Positions 27,229-37,374 are shown, counted from the first letter of the stretch. The stretch is 54,857 nt of DNA from Sulfobacillus benefaciens (GCA_003023695.1 PXYW01000007.1:121202-176058); one strand, 5' to 3'. Notes: generated by a model from the sequence alone, not told the origin. A program made the numbers and translations.

Positions 27229-28200
27229 ATGGTACACAATTCTCCCCCTCGACGATATGCGAGATATCTTCTAGGATCGGCGGCTGCGGTTTCCATTATG
27301 CTGGTGCCAATAGCATATGGAGCGGGATGGTTGGCCGATTTGAGCCAAGTTCGGCCTGTCCTGACGGAACTAAACCAGGATCAACAACAAAGTGTCCAAC
27401 AACAAAAGATTTTGGCAGCGGGTCCGCCCACCAGTAGTCCAAGTCCGTATCGCATTGCGACAGGCGCATTTCATGTAACATTGACTTGGGCCAAAGTACC
27501 TTTGGCTACTTCGTACATCATATATCGCGCGGAAGGCACGCAAAGTTTTTCCCACGCTGTCAATATTGGCCAAGTCAGCCAACCTAATCGTGAGATTAGT
27601 TTCGTGGACAATACCGTAACTCCGGGACGAAGTTACACCTATTGGGTTGCCCCAAATAATGCCGCAGGCCAGGGACCGACAACTCCTGCTGTTACCGTTC
27701 ACACATTTCTTACCTGGCAAGAAATTTTCCTCACTGGAGCACGTTCCGCTGCTCCAAGTACTGCCCAGGCTTGGACCCAAGGAGGGATGGGGTTATTGCC
27801 AAAAACCGCTGTCAAAACCCGCCCCATTGTTTGGTCCGTTGGGACCCAGCTGTATAGTCCCTTCCTGTTTTCGCCACAGGCAAGTAAATCCACGTGGCTG
27901 ACCAAACGCTGGACGACCTGGACGCTAGACGATTCTTCCTTACAAATTGTCAACACCACAAAAGGCATTGCGCTATTGTCCGCCAAACCCGCTTTAACTT
28001 CCCTTAAATCTTTGACTCCCGGGTCCTGGACCCCACAAGATCTGGCTCTTTGGTACGATGCCGGTTCGTTGCAAGAAGCCATTGTCACACCCAATAGCCC
28101 TAGCTATCCAGTCGCAGCCTTGATTCTTAATCGTTACGGACAAGCCGTAGCACTGACCTCATCCCAGGGCTCTAAAGTGACACTATTAACTTTGCGTTAG
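27229..28200 (+). CDS. exported fibronectin type III-domain protein
   Basis: A 323-residue exported protein. A signal or anchor segment lies at residues 13-35 (YLLGSAAAVSIMLVPIAYGAGW). An FN3-like domain covers roughly residues 80-160 (FHVTLTWAKVPLATSYIIYRAEG ... YTYWVAPNNAAGQGP). The remaining 160 residues have repeated Ser/Thr/Trp-rich strands and no known motif. ATG 27229 has AAGGAG five bases upstream. Proteins of this build often act as surface binders or parts of glycan-active proteins, which is inference. It converges with the PRiA4-type gene. Confidence 0.72.
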   Translation: MVHNSPPRRYARYLLGSAAAVSIMLVPIAYGAGWLADLSQVRPVLTELNQDQQQSVQQQKILAAGPPTSSPSPYRIATGAFHVTLTWAKVPLATSYIIYRAEGTQSFSHAVNIGQVSQPNREISFVDNTVTPGRSYTYWVAPNNAAGQGPTTPAVTVHTFLTWQEIFLTGARSAAPSTAQAWTQGGMGLLPKTAVKTRPIVWSVGTQLYSPFLFSPQASKSTWLTKRWTTWTLDDSSLQIVNTTKGIALLSAKPALTSLKSLTPGSWTPQDLALWYDAGSLQEAIVTPNSPSYPVAALILNRYGQAVALTSSQGSKVTLLTLR

Positions 28201-28214
28201 CGTATTTGGCCCTG

Positions 28215-28778
28215 CTAAAACCTGAGTGATAGTCGCCTATCGGCCTCCTCTGCACTAAATTCACGATTATAGTGGCCTTGGCTCCAATTAACATAGGTTT
28301 CATGTTCCGGATGAGCTGGATCGTCAAAAGCTTCCAAAAACATGCGATATCCCGGTGGACCTCCGACGTCCTCTGGCGGACAGGCACCAGCACCACCTAT
28401 AACGCGAGGACGTGATAGGGGTGAATATAGGCGTTTGCCAATTCGGATCGTATGAACCCAGTAATCACCGAAATCATAGACATAAGTGAATATATTCCCT
28501 TCCTGCCACGGAAATTCGTCTAAGTGATGTTGTGTAGCGTCCCAAGTTGCTTCGGAAAATTCCGTTTCGTCATCTGGGGTGGTGATGCTAATACCATTGT
28601 CCTTAAACTCATAAAGGTGATAATTTTGCCACCCCATGGCTTCTTGAATCACCATATGAAGCTGGTCAAACGTTAACGATTTAGGCACCTGAATTTGGCG
28701 TACAACTTCTGGATTGACATGTTGCAAACGAATCTCCAGTTCCCATCCCGACGAATTTTCTGTAGCCGTGCGTTCCAT
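28215..28778 (-). CDS. PRiA4 ORF-3 family protein
   Basis: A 187-residue protein of the plasmid pRiA4b ORF-3-like family. The typical marks are visible: LQHVNPEVVRQIQVPKSLTFDQLHMVIQEAMGW, then YEFKD, YVYDFGDYWVHTIRI and the C-terminal GGAGACPPEDVGGPPGY. The function of this family is unknown, and its members often accompany mobile DNA. ATG 28778 has CAGGAGGGCGAA upstream. In-frame starts further upstream lack a ribosome site. It stands alone, facing the FN3 gene. Confidence 0.9.
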   Translation of the reverse strand: MERTATENSSGWELEIRLQHVNPEVVRQIQVPKSLTFDQLHMVIQEAMGWQNYHLYEFKDNGISITTPDDETEFSEATWDATQHHLDEFPWQEGNIFTYVYDFGDYWVHTIRIGKRLYSPLSRPRVIGGAGACPPEDVGGPPGYRMFLEAFDDPAHPEHETYVNWSQGHYNREFSAEEADRRLSLRF

Positions 28779-28883
28779 TTCGCCCTCCTGAATTGGCTTT
28801 TTCTGTGAACTCATCCTCATGCACATTGCCTAAAATCTTCCGCGTTGGTTTAGGTGACCCAAAGAATATGGCTAGCACGACCT

Positions 28884-30062
28884 TTATTGACGTTGCCAAT
28901 TTAACCAACTTCGGGCCGCCAGCACTGCTAACGCAACCAGCATCAATGAAAGCGCCGTAGCATGTACCAATCCCGGAAATCCGCGGGCATGAATCAGCAT
29001 AAACATCCACAGCGCGAGTCCACCAATCACCAATGCCAGCAATTCCCACCATCCGCGGGCAATAGCCTCCGCCAAATAAATCATTAATAAGCCCAAAGCG
29101 AGCATCCCCAACCCGTAAAGAACAAGCCAGTGGGACACGGTGTTAAATCGCCCGCCAAGCACCCAATCCACTATGGTTTTTGGCATTCGCCAAAATAATC
29201 CTTCGATTCCAATCCCCAACCCCAAATAAATTGCCAATGTCCAATTGAGCCATTTGGCTCTTTGCCCAGGACGGTCTAACATTGCCGTTAACATCACCAA
29301 AGCCAAGCTTGCAGCTGCAAATGGGAGCGATTGTCCTACGGTTGCCAGGCCATTATAGTAGCCTGCTTGAGCAGGTCCCAGCCTGGCTTTGGCTACAACA
29401 CCATCCAGTAAGGTCATCACACTTTGCGCCATGCCGACCCCGGCAGAAAGTGCAATAGATCCCCGATTCGGTGCTGGCTCCACTGGAAGTCGTTTAACCA
29501 CCCTCGCGCTGGTAGCCCATAATATCCATAGAGCCATCGCTTGGAAAATGCCCAATGCGGCCACCGGTTCACGCCACTGCACTGCGCCCAGTACCGCACC
29601 CACACTCAGTGCGGATCCCGCAGCAGTCAAGATACCCAACCATGAGTATTGCCGAGCGCGTGCTAAATATCCGAGATTAGCCGCGTAGTCAATAATAGGC
29701 CAAGTAGCCAATCCAAAAATTAAAAATAATGGGGGTGATATTTTAAAGGTAGAGCTTAAAAATGGGGACGATAGAGCCAAGAGTAGCCACAAGAGGCCGC
29801 CAGCCGCTCCATACCAAATTCGAATCCTCAGCAATTTTTGAAAGGGCCTTCCCCGACGAGTAGCGGCTAACGTGACCACTGAGGCAGGTAACGTGACCAC
29901 TGCCACAATATTGTTAAGAGTTACCACCACACCGTAACGCGTGGGCCCCATCCCGTGGGCTAACAAGATCGCATAAAGCCAATTAAATATGCCCGATACG
30001 ACGGTAGCACTCCCATAAGCCAAATTGTCTGCCCAAAACTTGGACTCCGCTTTAACTGCCAT
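28884..30062 (-). CDS. polysaccharide flippase-like membrane protein
   Basis: A 392-residue membrane protein with 10-12 hydrophobic helices, starting at ATG 30062. The start FWADNLAYGSATVVSGIFNWLYAILLA and the following GPTRYGVVVTLNNI match the Wzx/MOP-type oligosaccharide flippases, here in a slightly shorter version. It would carry a lipid-linked sugar across the membrane. No glycosyltransferases sit next to it, so a link to capsule or glycan synthesis is uncertain. The ribosome site is weak (GGCCCGATA). Its gene end is 105 bp from the PRiA4 gene start. Confidence 0.75.
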   Translation of the reverse strand: MAVKAESKFWADNLAYGSATVVSGIFNWLYAILLAHGMGPTRYGVVVTLNNIVAVVTLPASVVTLAATRRGRPFQKLLRIRIWYGAAGGLLWLLLALSSPFLSSTFKISPPLFLIFGLATWPIIDYAANLGYLARARQYSWLGILTAAGSALSVGAVLGAVQWREPVAALGIFQAMALWILWATSARVVKRLPVEPAPNRGSIALSAGVGMAQSVMTLLDGVVAKARLGPAQAGYYNGLATVGQSLPFAAASLALVMLTAMLDRPGQRAKWLNWTLAIYLGLGIGIEGLFWRMPKTIVDWVLGGRFNTVSHWLVLYGLGMLALGLLMIYLAEAIARGWWELLALVIGGLALWMFMLIHARGFPGLVHATALSLMLVALAVLAARSWLNWQRQ

Positions 30063-30323
30063 TATCGGGCCTGAATAGTACTGCGATAATGCCCCAATGG
30101 GTGCCGACCCATCCTCCAGGTGACCATGTTCATAACGAAAATCGTAGCATTTGTGTCCCGAACGTCAAGTCAACTGGCATGTGAGATTAGTTGACAATTT
30201 CATGTGCCATGTTTCGTAGCATCTTTTCCTGACAGGTTCGTCTAAGAGACCGACCTCAGATTGGGGAAACCCGGTATCAAAATGCTGGTCTTTGTGTTGC
30301 CATGACAAGATTGTGAATTAATT

Positions 30324-30354
30324 GGCGGCGAAGCCACCGTGATCCTTCGCCGCC
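30324..30354 (-). terminator. hairpin at the end of the acyl-CoA operon
   Basis: A perfect 10-bp GC-rich stem (GGCGGCGAAG pairing with CTTCGCCGCC, loop 11) lies 28 bp past the acyl-CoA ligase stop. On the minus strand AATTAATTC follows, so it is only a modest intrinsic terminator. The rest of this 319-bp gap holds nothing clear. Confidence 0.55.
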
Positions 30355-30381
30355 ATGTCCATTTCTGAAAGATCCCCCTAT

Positions 30382-31998
30382 TTAATTTGATTTTCCTGAC
30401 TCTGCAAGACGTTGGCGAAGCTCCACTTTGCGCACCTTACCACTAGCAGTGCGCGGAAAGTCATCCACAATGTAATAAGCCACCGGTCTTTTGTAAATTG
30501 CGATGCGGCCTTCAAGATATCGATTTAATTCCTCCGCCGTCACCAAATCACCGGGGTGTACCCTGACAAACGCCACAACCACTTCACCATATATTGGATC
30601 AGGTTGGCCTACTACAGCCACTTCGGTGACCGCCGGATGACCATAAATCACCTCTTCGACTTCAGCGGAATAAATATTTTGCCCGCCCCTAATAATGAGA
30701 TCCTTCTTGCGATCTACAACATAGAGTCGTTGGCCCTCATCCAAATACCCCAGATCCCCTGTGTGCAAGAACCCACCCCTCAATGTTTCCTCACTAGCAG
30801 AAGGATTTTTCCAATATCCCGCCATAATTTGCGGCCCCTGAGCCACGATTTCCCCTACACTGCCATGCTGCAGCGGATTCTCCTCAGCATCCAAAATGCG
30901 AATGTTGCATCCCGATATGGCTCGACCAGTCGACAACGGGAAATCATAAACTTCCTCGGGCCAAGTTACTGCAATCATACCCGTAGATTCGGTTTGACCA
31001 AATCCCTGCACCAGTTGTGCAGCAGGAAAAGTCTGGCGCACCCGCGCCATAACCTCGGCGGGCATCGGGGCACCGCCATATTTCACTAGTCGAACCCGAG
31101 ATAAGTCACGTTGCTGTTGTTTTTGCGCTTCCATCATCAGAAGCAGCATGGATGGTACCGCAAAGAAAGAATTCACGCCTTCCTGGTCAATGAGATCTAA
31201 ACTTCTGGCCGGAGAAAAGTTGTCAACCACCAACGTTCCTCCAACCCAATGAATGGTTGGGCCAAATTCTTGAAACGAAACGTGAAACAGTGGTGAAATT
31301 TCCAGTTCCACTACGTCTGGCGAGTCAAAGTACCAAGCTTCTACATTTTGCTGCCCAACCGCAGTCATATTTAAGTGGGTAATCATGGCACCTTTGGGTT
31401 GCCCTGTCGTTCCAGAGGTATAATAAATGGCTGCCAGTGAGTCTTCGTGGATATCAGCTATTTCCGTCTCTTCACCCTGTGCGAGCACATCCCAAGGCTG
31501 ACCAAATTCCACCGTAGCCGGTCCGGTCCAATAGCAAGGAATCTCCCGTCCCAAAAGGCCTAACACCTCTTTGAGCACAGTACTAAATTCCTGATCCGCG
31601 ATAACCAATTTCACCCCCGCATTGTCAAAGATGTAAGCTAGCTCACGAGCCGCCAATCGCACATTGATAGGAACGGCGACCATACCACGGGTAATTACCG
31701 AATAATAGGCTAATACGTAGTGGGCGTGGCTTCGCATCATAATCGCCACTCGTTCCCCGGCCATAATTCCGGCCGATCGCAGGCCGCCAGCAATCCGTGA
31801 GACAGCGTGCCCCATTTCGCTATATGACAGCCGATTTCCTTGACCATCAACCAACGCAGTCTTTTGCGGATTTCTTCTTACCGCGATTTCCAGCATCTGG
31901 GCCATTGTCGCAGGATTCCCATTATATTTCTGATGTAAACGATTCAAAAAAGCTTCCATCGATTCTCCATCTCGACGGGTCTGACTCGGTATAGCCAT
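30382..31998 (-). CDS. acyl-CoA synthetase (AMP-forming, fatty-acid type)
   Basis: A 538-residue AMP-forming acyl-CoA ligase. The P-loop is YYTSGTTGQPKGAMITH, followed by the GFGQTESTG motif, the adenylate motif TGDLGYLDEG and the C-terminal lysine motif RTASGKVRK. Such enzymes activate carboxylates with ATP and CoA. ATG 31998 follows AAGGGGGAAT. It is the last gene of the acyl-CoA operon. Its role would be to activate the free acid substrate, like AtuH in the acyclic terpene pathway. A second ligase of a different branch lies earlier in the same operon. Confidence 0.88.
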   Translation of the reverse strand: MAIPSQTRRDGESMEAFLNRLHQKYNGNPATMAQMLEIAVRRNPQKTALVDGQGNRLSYSEMGHAVSRIAGGLRSAGIMAGERVAIMMRSHAHYVLAYYSVITRGMVAVPINVRLAARELAYIFDNAGVKLVIADQEFSTVLKEVLGLLGREIPCYWTGPATVEFGQPWDVLAQGEETEIADIHEDSLAAIYYTSGTTGQPKGAMITHLNMTAVGQQNVEAWYFDSPDVVELEISPLFHVSFQEFGPTIHWVGGTLVVDNFSPARSLDLIDQEGVNSFFAVPSMLLLMMEAQKQQQRDLSRVRLVKYGGAPMPAEVMARVRQTFPAAQLVQGFGQTESTGMIAVTWPEEVYDFPLSTGRAISGCNIRILDAEENPLQHGSVGEIVAQGPQIMAGYWKNPSASEETLRGGFLHTGDLGYLDEGQRLYVVDRKKDLIIRGGQNIYSAEVEEVIYGHPAVTEVAVVGQPDPIYGEVVVAFVRVHPGDLVTAEELNRYLEGRIAIYKRPVAYYIVDDFPRTASGKVRKVELRQRLAESGKSN

Positions 31999-32069
31999 AA
32001 ATAATTCCCCCTTGATCAATGTGTTTAGAATTATGCAACATTTCATCCTAAATCAAAAGGTTGCTCGCG

Positions 32070-33224
32070 TCAGTACGACGCTGGCAACCCTAAAACGTGG
32101 TGGCCGATATAACTCAGTACCAGCTCTCGCGACACCGGCGCTGTCTTTAGCAATCGGCACAGCGTCCATATCGACAATAGGTCGTAGTCTCGGGTAAATC
32201 CATTTCCACCGTGCACTTCGATAGCAATGTCAGCGGCTTCCAAGGCTGCATCCACAGCCCCCAATTTTGCCATATTGGCATACTCTCCGGGCGCTCCGCC
32301 TTGGTCATACACTTCAGCCGCTCGAAGATTCATCAGCCATGCTAATTCCAAATGCGTTTTTGCCTCTGCCAAAGGATGCTGCAAGGATTGGTGGCTACCA
32401 ATGGACACCCCAAAAACCTCGCGGGTTTTAGCATAATCGACGGCACGAGTGGTCAAATACCGTCCTAAACCTACGGCCATAGCCGCTACATTAATCCGTT
32501 CAGGATTGAGCGCGTCAAATAAATAGCGGAACCCCTGGCCTGCTTCGCCGATCACTGCGGACTCAGGTACCTCCACGTCTTCCAAGAAGACCTGCGCCTG
32601 ACGTTCCAGTGACTGGACAAGCATCTCTTGGGGAACAACCCGAACCCCGGGCGCTTTCAAATCAATCACCATCAATGACAATCCGTCCCGGCCTTGGGAG
32701 TTATATTCAGCAGTGCGGGCTACTAGCAGCATGTAGTCTGCGTGCTCTGCGCCACTAATGAACACTTTTTGTCCTGTAACACGGTAGCCGTGTGCGGTCC
32801 TTCTGCCAAAGGTTTCAATCTTCATGGTATTGGACCCCGCTCCCGGTTCCGTAATGCCAAAACAAAACACTTTGTCCCCAGTTACCGCAGGTTTCACAAA
32901 TTTATGCATTTGATCCGCCGTCCCGTGCCTTACTATCGGCATTAAGGACAAACCAGGTCCTACCACAAATAATAGTAAAGGCACTCCGTGTTCCGCAAGC
33001 CGTTCTTGCACCAAGGCCATTTCTAAAAGGCCGAGCCCGGTACCACCAAACGGCTCTGGAACCGCTATTCCCAAAATCCCTGCGTCAGCCAATGCCTTCC
33101 ACATGCTGCGAGGAAATGTGCCAGTGTGGGCATGATCCAACCAATATCGTCGGTCATACCGTTCTGCGATCTTATCAACCGTTCTGATAATCGCATCTTG
33201 TTCCACCGTGAGGATGTCACTCAT
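32070..33224 (-). CDS. acyl-CoA dehydrogenase
   Basis: A 384-residue FAD-dependent acyl-CoA dehydrogenase. The FAD and substrate signatures CFGITEPGAGSNTMKIET and VTGQKVFISGAEHADYM are intact, as is the C-terminal EVHGGNGFTRDYDLLSIW region. ATG 33224 with GGAGCATC upstream is the likely start, and it overlaps the TetR stop by eight bases, so translation is coupled. In the operon it would make the 2,3-enoyl-CoA that the carboxylase or the enoyl-CoA hydratase then handles, like AtuD or LiuA. The acyl chain is unknown. Confidence 0.9.
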   Translation of the reverse strand: MSDILTVEQDAIIRTVDKIAERYDRRYWLDHAHTGTFPRSMWKALADAGILGIAVPEPFGGTGLGLLEMALVQERLAEHGVPLLLFVVGPGLSLMPIVRHGTADQMHKFVKPAVTGDKVFCFGITEPGAGSNTMKIETFGRRTAHGYRVTGQKVFISGAEHADYMLLVARTAEYNSQGRDGLSLMVIDLKAPGVRVVPQEMLVQSLERQAQVFLEDVEVPESAVIGEAGQGFRYLFDALNPERINVAAMAVGLGRYLTTRAVDYAKTREVFGVSIGSHQSLQHPLAEAKTHLELAWLMNLRAAEVYDQGGAPGEYANMAKLGAVDAALEAADIAIEVHGGNGFTRDYDLLSIWTLCRLLKTAPVSRELVLSYIGHHVLGLPASY

Positions 33225-33864
33225 TGGGATGCTCCTTTTCTGGATCCGATGCAAGAGGGTGTGCCAATCCGCCTAACAGCATGGACGCATACGCCTGGCC
33301 AATTGATTGGCTTGTCAGCAATCCGCGGGGGGAATACCAACGGATGACCCAGTTGATGCTTCCTAACAACATAAATCCGGCAAGTTTCACGTTCTCTAAA
33401 GCAAATTGGCCCTGATCCACTCCGTCTTGAATCCACTGTCGAATGCGCGCTTCATAATAATCACGACGGGCATAAAGATTTGGATACCGATCGGGTGCTA
33501 AAATGTGCTCAGAGTGCAAGAACAGTAACGAAGAAGCTGGGTGATTGCCTAGAACTTCTACATGCCGAACGATTAATGTCCATAGCTTATGACGGGGAGA
33601 TCCGCCCTCCGCTTCGATTTGCTCGGACACCTCAATCAGCTGATTGACCACTGACTCCAGTAGCAGGACCGCTATTTCTTCTTTGCTCCCAACATAGGTA
33701 TAAAGGGCCGATTTGGTCAAATGTACCGCGGCCGCTATAGCCTCAGCGGTGGTTCCATCATACCCTTGGGTAGCAAACAACCGAGCCGCCACATCCAAAA
33801 TTTCCTGGCGTCGTTTAGCTTTTCTTTGCTCCAACCTCTCGGCACCGCTACCTTGCTCCCTCAT
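33217..33864 (-). CDS. TetR-family regulator of the acyl-CoA operon
   Basis: A 215-residue TetR-family repressor, with the helix-turn-helix at residues 18-65 (RRQEILDVAARLFATQGYDGTTAEAIAAAVHLTKSALYTYVGSKEEI). The rest is the helical ligand domain. Its start overlaps the carboxylase stop by four bases (ATGA), and the dehydrogenase start overlaps its own end. It therefore lies inside the operon and probably controls it through the inverted repeat at 39911-39931. By position it corresponds to AtuR or FadR-like acyl-CoA sensors. The ligand is likely an acyl-CoA of this pathway, which is inference. Confidence 0.92.
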   Translation of the reverse strand: MREQGSGAERLEQRKAKRRQEILDVAARLFATQGYDGTTAEAIAAAVHLTKSALYTYVGSKEEIAVLLLESVVNQLIEVSEQIEAEGGSPRHKLWTLIVRHVEVLGNHPASSLLFLHSEHILAPDRYPNLYARRDYYEARIRQWIQDGVDQGQFALENVKLAGFMLLGSINWVIRWYSPRGLLTSQSIGQAYASMLLGGLAHPLASDPEKEHPNE

Positions 33865-35399
33865 CCCCGTATCACCATAGAGCGGCGCGGAACCGAAACA
33901 GCAATTTTGCGGGAAGCAATATTAAACCGCTCAATCAACTCGGCCCGTAATCGTTCTCCGGGAACTACCGCATCAATGAAAAATTCTGAGGCACCATGCA
34001 TGATATCCAGTTCGGAGTCATATTCGGCGCGTTTTTCCTCGGTAAATCTCTCCCTGTCTTTTTCAGGCAATTCCTGAATCTTATTATAATAAATGGCATT
34101 AACGGCTGCCTCTGGACCCATTATGGCTGCCTTCGCGGTCGGCAACGCGATCACGCTGTCACTTTGAAACGATGCGCCCGCCATGGCCATGTATCCCGCA
34201 CCGTATGCCTTGCGTACCAATACTGAGATACGGGGTACAACACTTTGCCCCAACGCAGACAACATCTTAGCCCCTCGCCTAATAATTCCTTGGCGTTCCA
34301 CCGCGCTCCCCACCATGAACCCGGAAATATCCTGCAAAAACAGTAGGGGAATCCCATATGCAGTACACAATTGGATAAACCATGCGCCTTTGTCGGCAGA
34401 GTCGGGGAACAATACACCACCCTTGACCTTTGGCTGATTGGCTACCACCCCGACGACCCTGCCACCGATTCGAGCCAATCCGACGATGAGCTCACGAGCA
34501 AATAAGGCCTTTAGTTCCAGCCAACTATTGCCATCTACCAAGGCGTCGATAACCTCTTGCATATCAAACACCGCACTTTGGCTAGCCGGCACTATCTCTT
34601 CCAGTGGTTTCTGCGATATCGGGAATTGGGCCGCCTGACGCGGCGGTTCTTCCTCCCAATGCCAAGGCATGAAGTTCAAAAACTCCCGCACTTTGGCCAC
34701 CGCTTCCTCCTCATTAGCAGCTAGGTAATCGCCAAGGCCACTTTGGCTGCAATGCATACGGGCCCCACCGAGCTGCTCCATGCTTGCTCGCTCTCCAGTA
34801 ACCATTTCTGCCATGCGCGGTGAACCAATGTAACATGACGAATGGCCGTCCACCATGACAACAAAATCGCAAAATGCTGGCAAATAGGCGGCGCCAGCTG
34901 GTGATGGCCCAAACAGCACACAGACTTGGGGGATGACTCCAGACATTTGGATCTGGTTGTAGAAAATTTTTCCAGCGTGGTTACGATCCAAAAAAATCGA
35001 GAACTGTTCATCAAGTCGGGCGCCCGCAGAGTCCTGCATATAAATCACCGGAATACGTGATCGTAACGCTAAGTCTTGCATGCGAAGAATTTTTTGCACC
35101 GTGACCCGACCCCAAGCCCCCGCTTTCACCGTCGAATCATTAGCAATGATGGCCACTTGTTTCCCGTGAATCACCCCGACACCAGTGACAATGGCATCAC
35201 CCGGTAGATCTGCATCAAGAGTTCTTGCCAAAGCGCCGTCCTCAATCCAAGGAGAGTCGTTATCTAGCACTAGCCGAATGCGCTCCCGCACAAATAATTT
35301 TTCCTGTAAACGATTGCGTTCGTGGTACTTAGTCGGCCCACCACGTTCGGCTGCATGAATCCGCGTCTTTAGGGCCTCTGCCAATTGCTGATGGGTCAT
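33861..35399 (-). CDS. acyl-CoA carboxylase, carboxyltransferase (beta) subunit
   Basis: A 512-residue biotin-dependent carboxyltransferase of the propionyl-/methylcrotonyl-/geranyl-CoA carboxylase beta family, with two crotonase-like halves. Conserved stretches include the N-terminal GGPTKYHERNRLQEKLF, the oxyanion region PSPAGAAYLPAFCDFV, and the second-half motifs VGVVANQPKVKGGVL and LLFLQDISGFMVGSAVE. It carries carboxybiotin to an acyl-CoA. The AtuA/AtuE-like neighbours favour the geranyl-/methylcrotonyl-CoA branch, but this is not proved. No biotin carboxylase or biotin-carrier gene lies anywhere in the operon, so that subunit must come from elsewhere. Confidence 0.9.
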   Translation of the reverse strand: MTHQQLAEALKTRIHAAERGGPTKYHERNRLQEKLFVRERIRLVLDNDSPWIEDGALARTLDADLPGDAIVTGVGVIHGKQVAIIANDSTVKAGAWGRVTVQKILRMQDLALRSRIPVIYMQDSAGARLDEQFSIFLDRNHAGKIFYNQIQMSGVIPQVCVLFGPSPAGAAYLPAFCDFVVMVDGHSSCYIGSPRMAEMVTGERASMEQLGGARMHCSQSGLGDYLAANEEEAVAKVREFLNFMPWHWEEEPPRQAAQFPISQKPLEEIVPASQSAVFDMQEVIDALVDGNSWLELKALFARELIVGLARIGGRVVGVVANQPKVKGGVLFPDSADKGAWFIQLCTAYGIPLLFLQDISGFMVGSAVERQGIIRRGAKMLSALGQSVVPRISVLVRKAYGAGYMAMAGASFQSDSVIALPTAKAAIMGPEAAVNAIYYNKIQELPEKDRERFTEEKRAEYDSELDIMHGASEFFIDAVVPGERLRAELIERFNIASRKIAVSVPRRSMVIRG

Positions 35400-35403
35400 A
35401 ATG

Positions 35404-37374
35404 TCATCCTTTCTCCGAGGGTGGAATCAGCGTTTGCGCATAGGTTACAAAAGCATCAAGACTATCTGGATTAGCCATAGCATCGGCACTTACCGCTGCA
35501 TCCACTTGAACACCTTGTAAAATGCGTCGAATCGGAACTTCCAGTTTCTTTCCGTTTAATGTTTTAGGGATGTCTGGTACCACAACGATATCGTCTGGTA
35601 AATGCCGCGGGCTTAGCCGAATTTTAATAGCCTCCCTGATCGCTTGCCTAACCTTATCGGCCTCGGTATCATCAATTTTAATGAAAAGCGCCATAAAGGA
35701 GCGGCCACCCCGATATTCAAGGTCTACCACCAGGCTGTCCTTCACTCCCGGAACTGCTTCGACTACGCGATAGATATCTGAGGATCCCATCCGTACCCCA
35801 TAACGGTTGATGGTAGAATCCGAACGCCCGTATATCACGGCGCTACCGTACGAGGTGATGCGAATCCAGTCGCCGTGCCGCCAAACCCCCGGATACATGT
35901 CAAAGTAACTTGAGCGGTAACGGGAACCATCGACATCACCCCACAAATAAATGGGCATCGAAGGCATTGGTTCGGTCACCACCAGTTCTCCGGTAGCATC
36001 AATCACAGGCAAACCATTGGCGTCGTATGCCTCTACTTTGGCCCCCAGTGCCCGACACTGCATTTCGCCAGATCGCACTGGCAGTATTGGGCACCCTCCC
36101 ACAAACGCCGCACAAATATCGGTTCCGCCGCTTGCGGGTGCTAACCATACGTCAGGCTTCACGGCCCCATAGATCCACTCATATCCCTCCGGAGTTAGAG
36201 GCGAACCGGTTGACGCCACGGCCCGCAGCTGGCTCCAATCGCCAAATTTCTTAGGCTCAATTTGGGCTTTCATTGAATTATGGAGGAAGGCGGCACTCGT
36301 GCCAAAAATCGTAATGTCTTCTTTAGCAGCCCAGCGCCACAATGCATCCGGCCCCGGATAGGCGGGGTTACCGTCATACAAGGCAATGGTACTGCCAGCT
36401 AAAAGCCCGCTTACGACAACATTCCACATCATCCATCCCGTTGTGCTGTACCAAAAAAATCGATCTTGCGGAGTCAAATCCAGATGAAATGACCCGTTGA
36501 CCAAATGGCTAAGCAGCATGCCTCCGTGACTGTGAACGATGGGTTTAGGCAACCCGGTGGTTCCTGATGAATATAAAATCCAGAGAGGATGGGCAAACGG
36601 AACCTCACGAAAGGCTAAAGGATGGGGATTTTGTACCGCCTGGCTCCATGACAACACGCCAGGGCCCATCCACCCTTCATCCGACCCTTGATAGGAGACG
36701 GCGATGGTGTGCTCCACCGAATTAAGGCTGTCTCGCAAACTTCGACTTTCCGAAGCCCTGTCATACCATCGCCCGTGATACGGATAGCCATCGACAACCA
36801 ACAACACCTTAGGAGCGATTTGTTGAAAGCGGTCGACCACACTAGGCACTCCAAAGTCAGGTGAACACACTGACCACACTGCCCCTAAGCTTGCTACCGC
36901 AATAAAAGCCACTACGGTTTGTGGAATATTAGGAAGGTAAGCGGCCACCCGGTCTCCGGGACCAACCCCCCAGTTCTTGAGAGTTTGCGCTAACGCACCC
37001 GCCTCGGCCGATAATTCGCCCACGGTCATCGACCTTCGGGCCCCCGCTTCATTTGCCCATAATATAGCTTCCCGGTCAGGAGTGGCATACGGCCGTAGCA
37101 ACGCAGCCGCATAATTTACCATACTGTCGTGAAACCACACGGCACCTGGCATCTGTCGACTTTCCAACACCGGAGCTGTGCCCCGCCCGGGCAACGCGAA
37201 ATAACGCCAGATGGAATCCCAAAATTGCTCTAAAGAATCCGTTGACCACTGCCAGAGTTGCTCATAATTGTCGAAGACTCTGCCTTCCTGACCTAGCCAA
37301 TCCATAAACCTTGTGATGTTAGCACGTTTGACTAGTTCGGGACTAGGCCTCCACAAGATATCCCCTTCACTCAA
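35404..37374 (-). CDS. acetoacetyl-CoA synthetase-like ligase
   Basis: A 656-residue AMP-forming ligase of the acetoacetyl-CoA synthetase/acetyl-CoA synthetase branch. The N-terminal AACS region is LWRPSPELVKRANITRFMDWL, the P-loop is ILYSSGTTGLPKPIVHSHGG, and the C-terminal lysine is in PKTLNGKKLEVPIRRIL. It would make acetoacetyl-CoA (or a related 3-oxoacyl-CoA) from the free acid, fitting the end of a leucine/terpenoid route that releases acetoacetate. TTG 37374 is chosen because it overlaps the upstream stop by eight bases, and family members begin near here. A longer in-frame start at 37470 is unlikely. Confidence 0.87.
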   Translation of the reverse strand: MSEGDILWRPSPELVKRANITRFMDWLGQEGRVFDNYEQLWQWSTDSLEQFWDSIWRYFALPGRGTAPVLESRQMPGAVWFHDSMVNYAAALLRPYATPDREAILWANEAGARRSMTVGELSAEAGALAQTLKNWGVGPGDRVAAYLPNIPQTVVAFIAVASLGAVWSVCSPDFGVPSVVDRFQQIAPKVLLVVDGYPYHGRWYDRASESRSLRDSLNSVEHTIAVSYQGSDEGWMGPGVLSWSQAVQNPHPLAFREVPFAHPLWILYSSGTTGLPKPIVHSHGGMLLSHLVNGSFHLDLTPQDRFFWYSTTGWMMWNVVVSGLLAGSTIALYDGNPAYPGPDALWRWAAKEDITIFGTSAAFLHNSMKAQIEPKKFGDWSQLRAVASTGSPLTPEGYEWIYGAVKPDVWLAPASGGTDICAAFVGGCPILPVRSGEMQCRALGAKVEAYDANGLPVIDATGELVVTEPMPSMPIYLWGDVDGSRYRSSYFDMYPGVWRHGDWIRITSYGSAVIYGRSDSTINRYGVRMGSSDIYRVVEAVPGVKDSLVVDLEYRGGRSFMALFIKIDDTEADKVRQAIREAIKIRLSPRHLPDDIVVVPDIPKTLNGKKLEVPIRRILQGVQVDAAVSADAMANPDSLDAFVTYAQTLIPPSEKG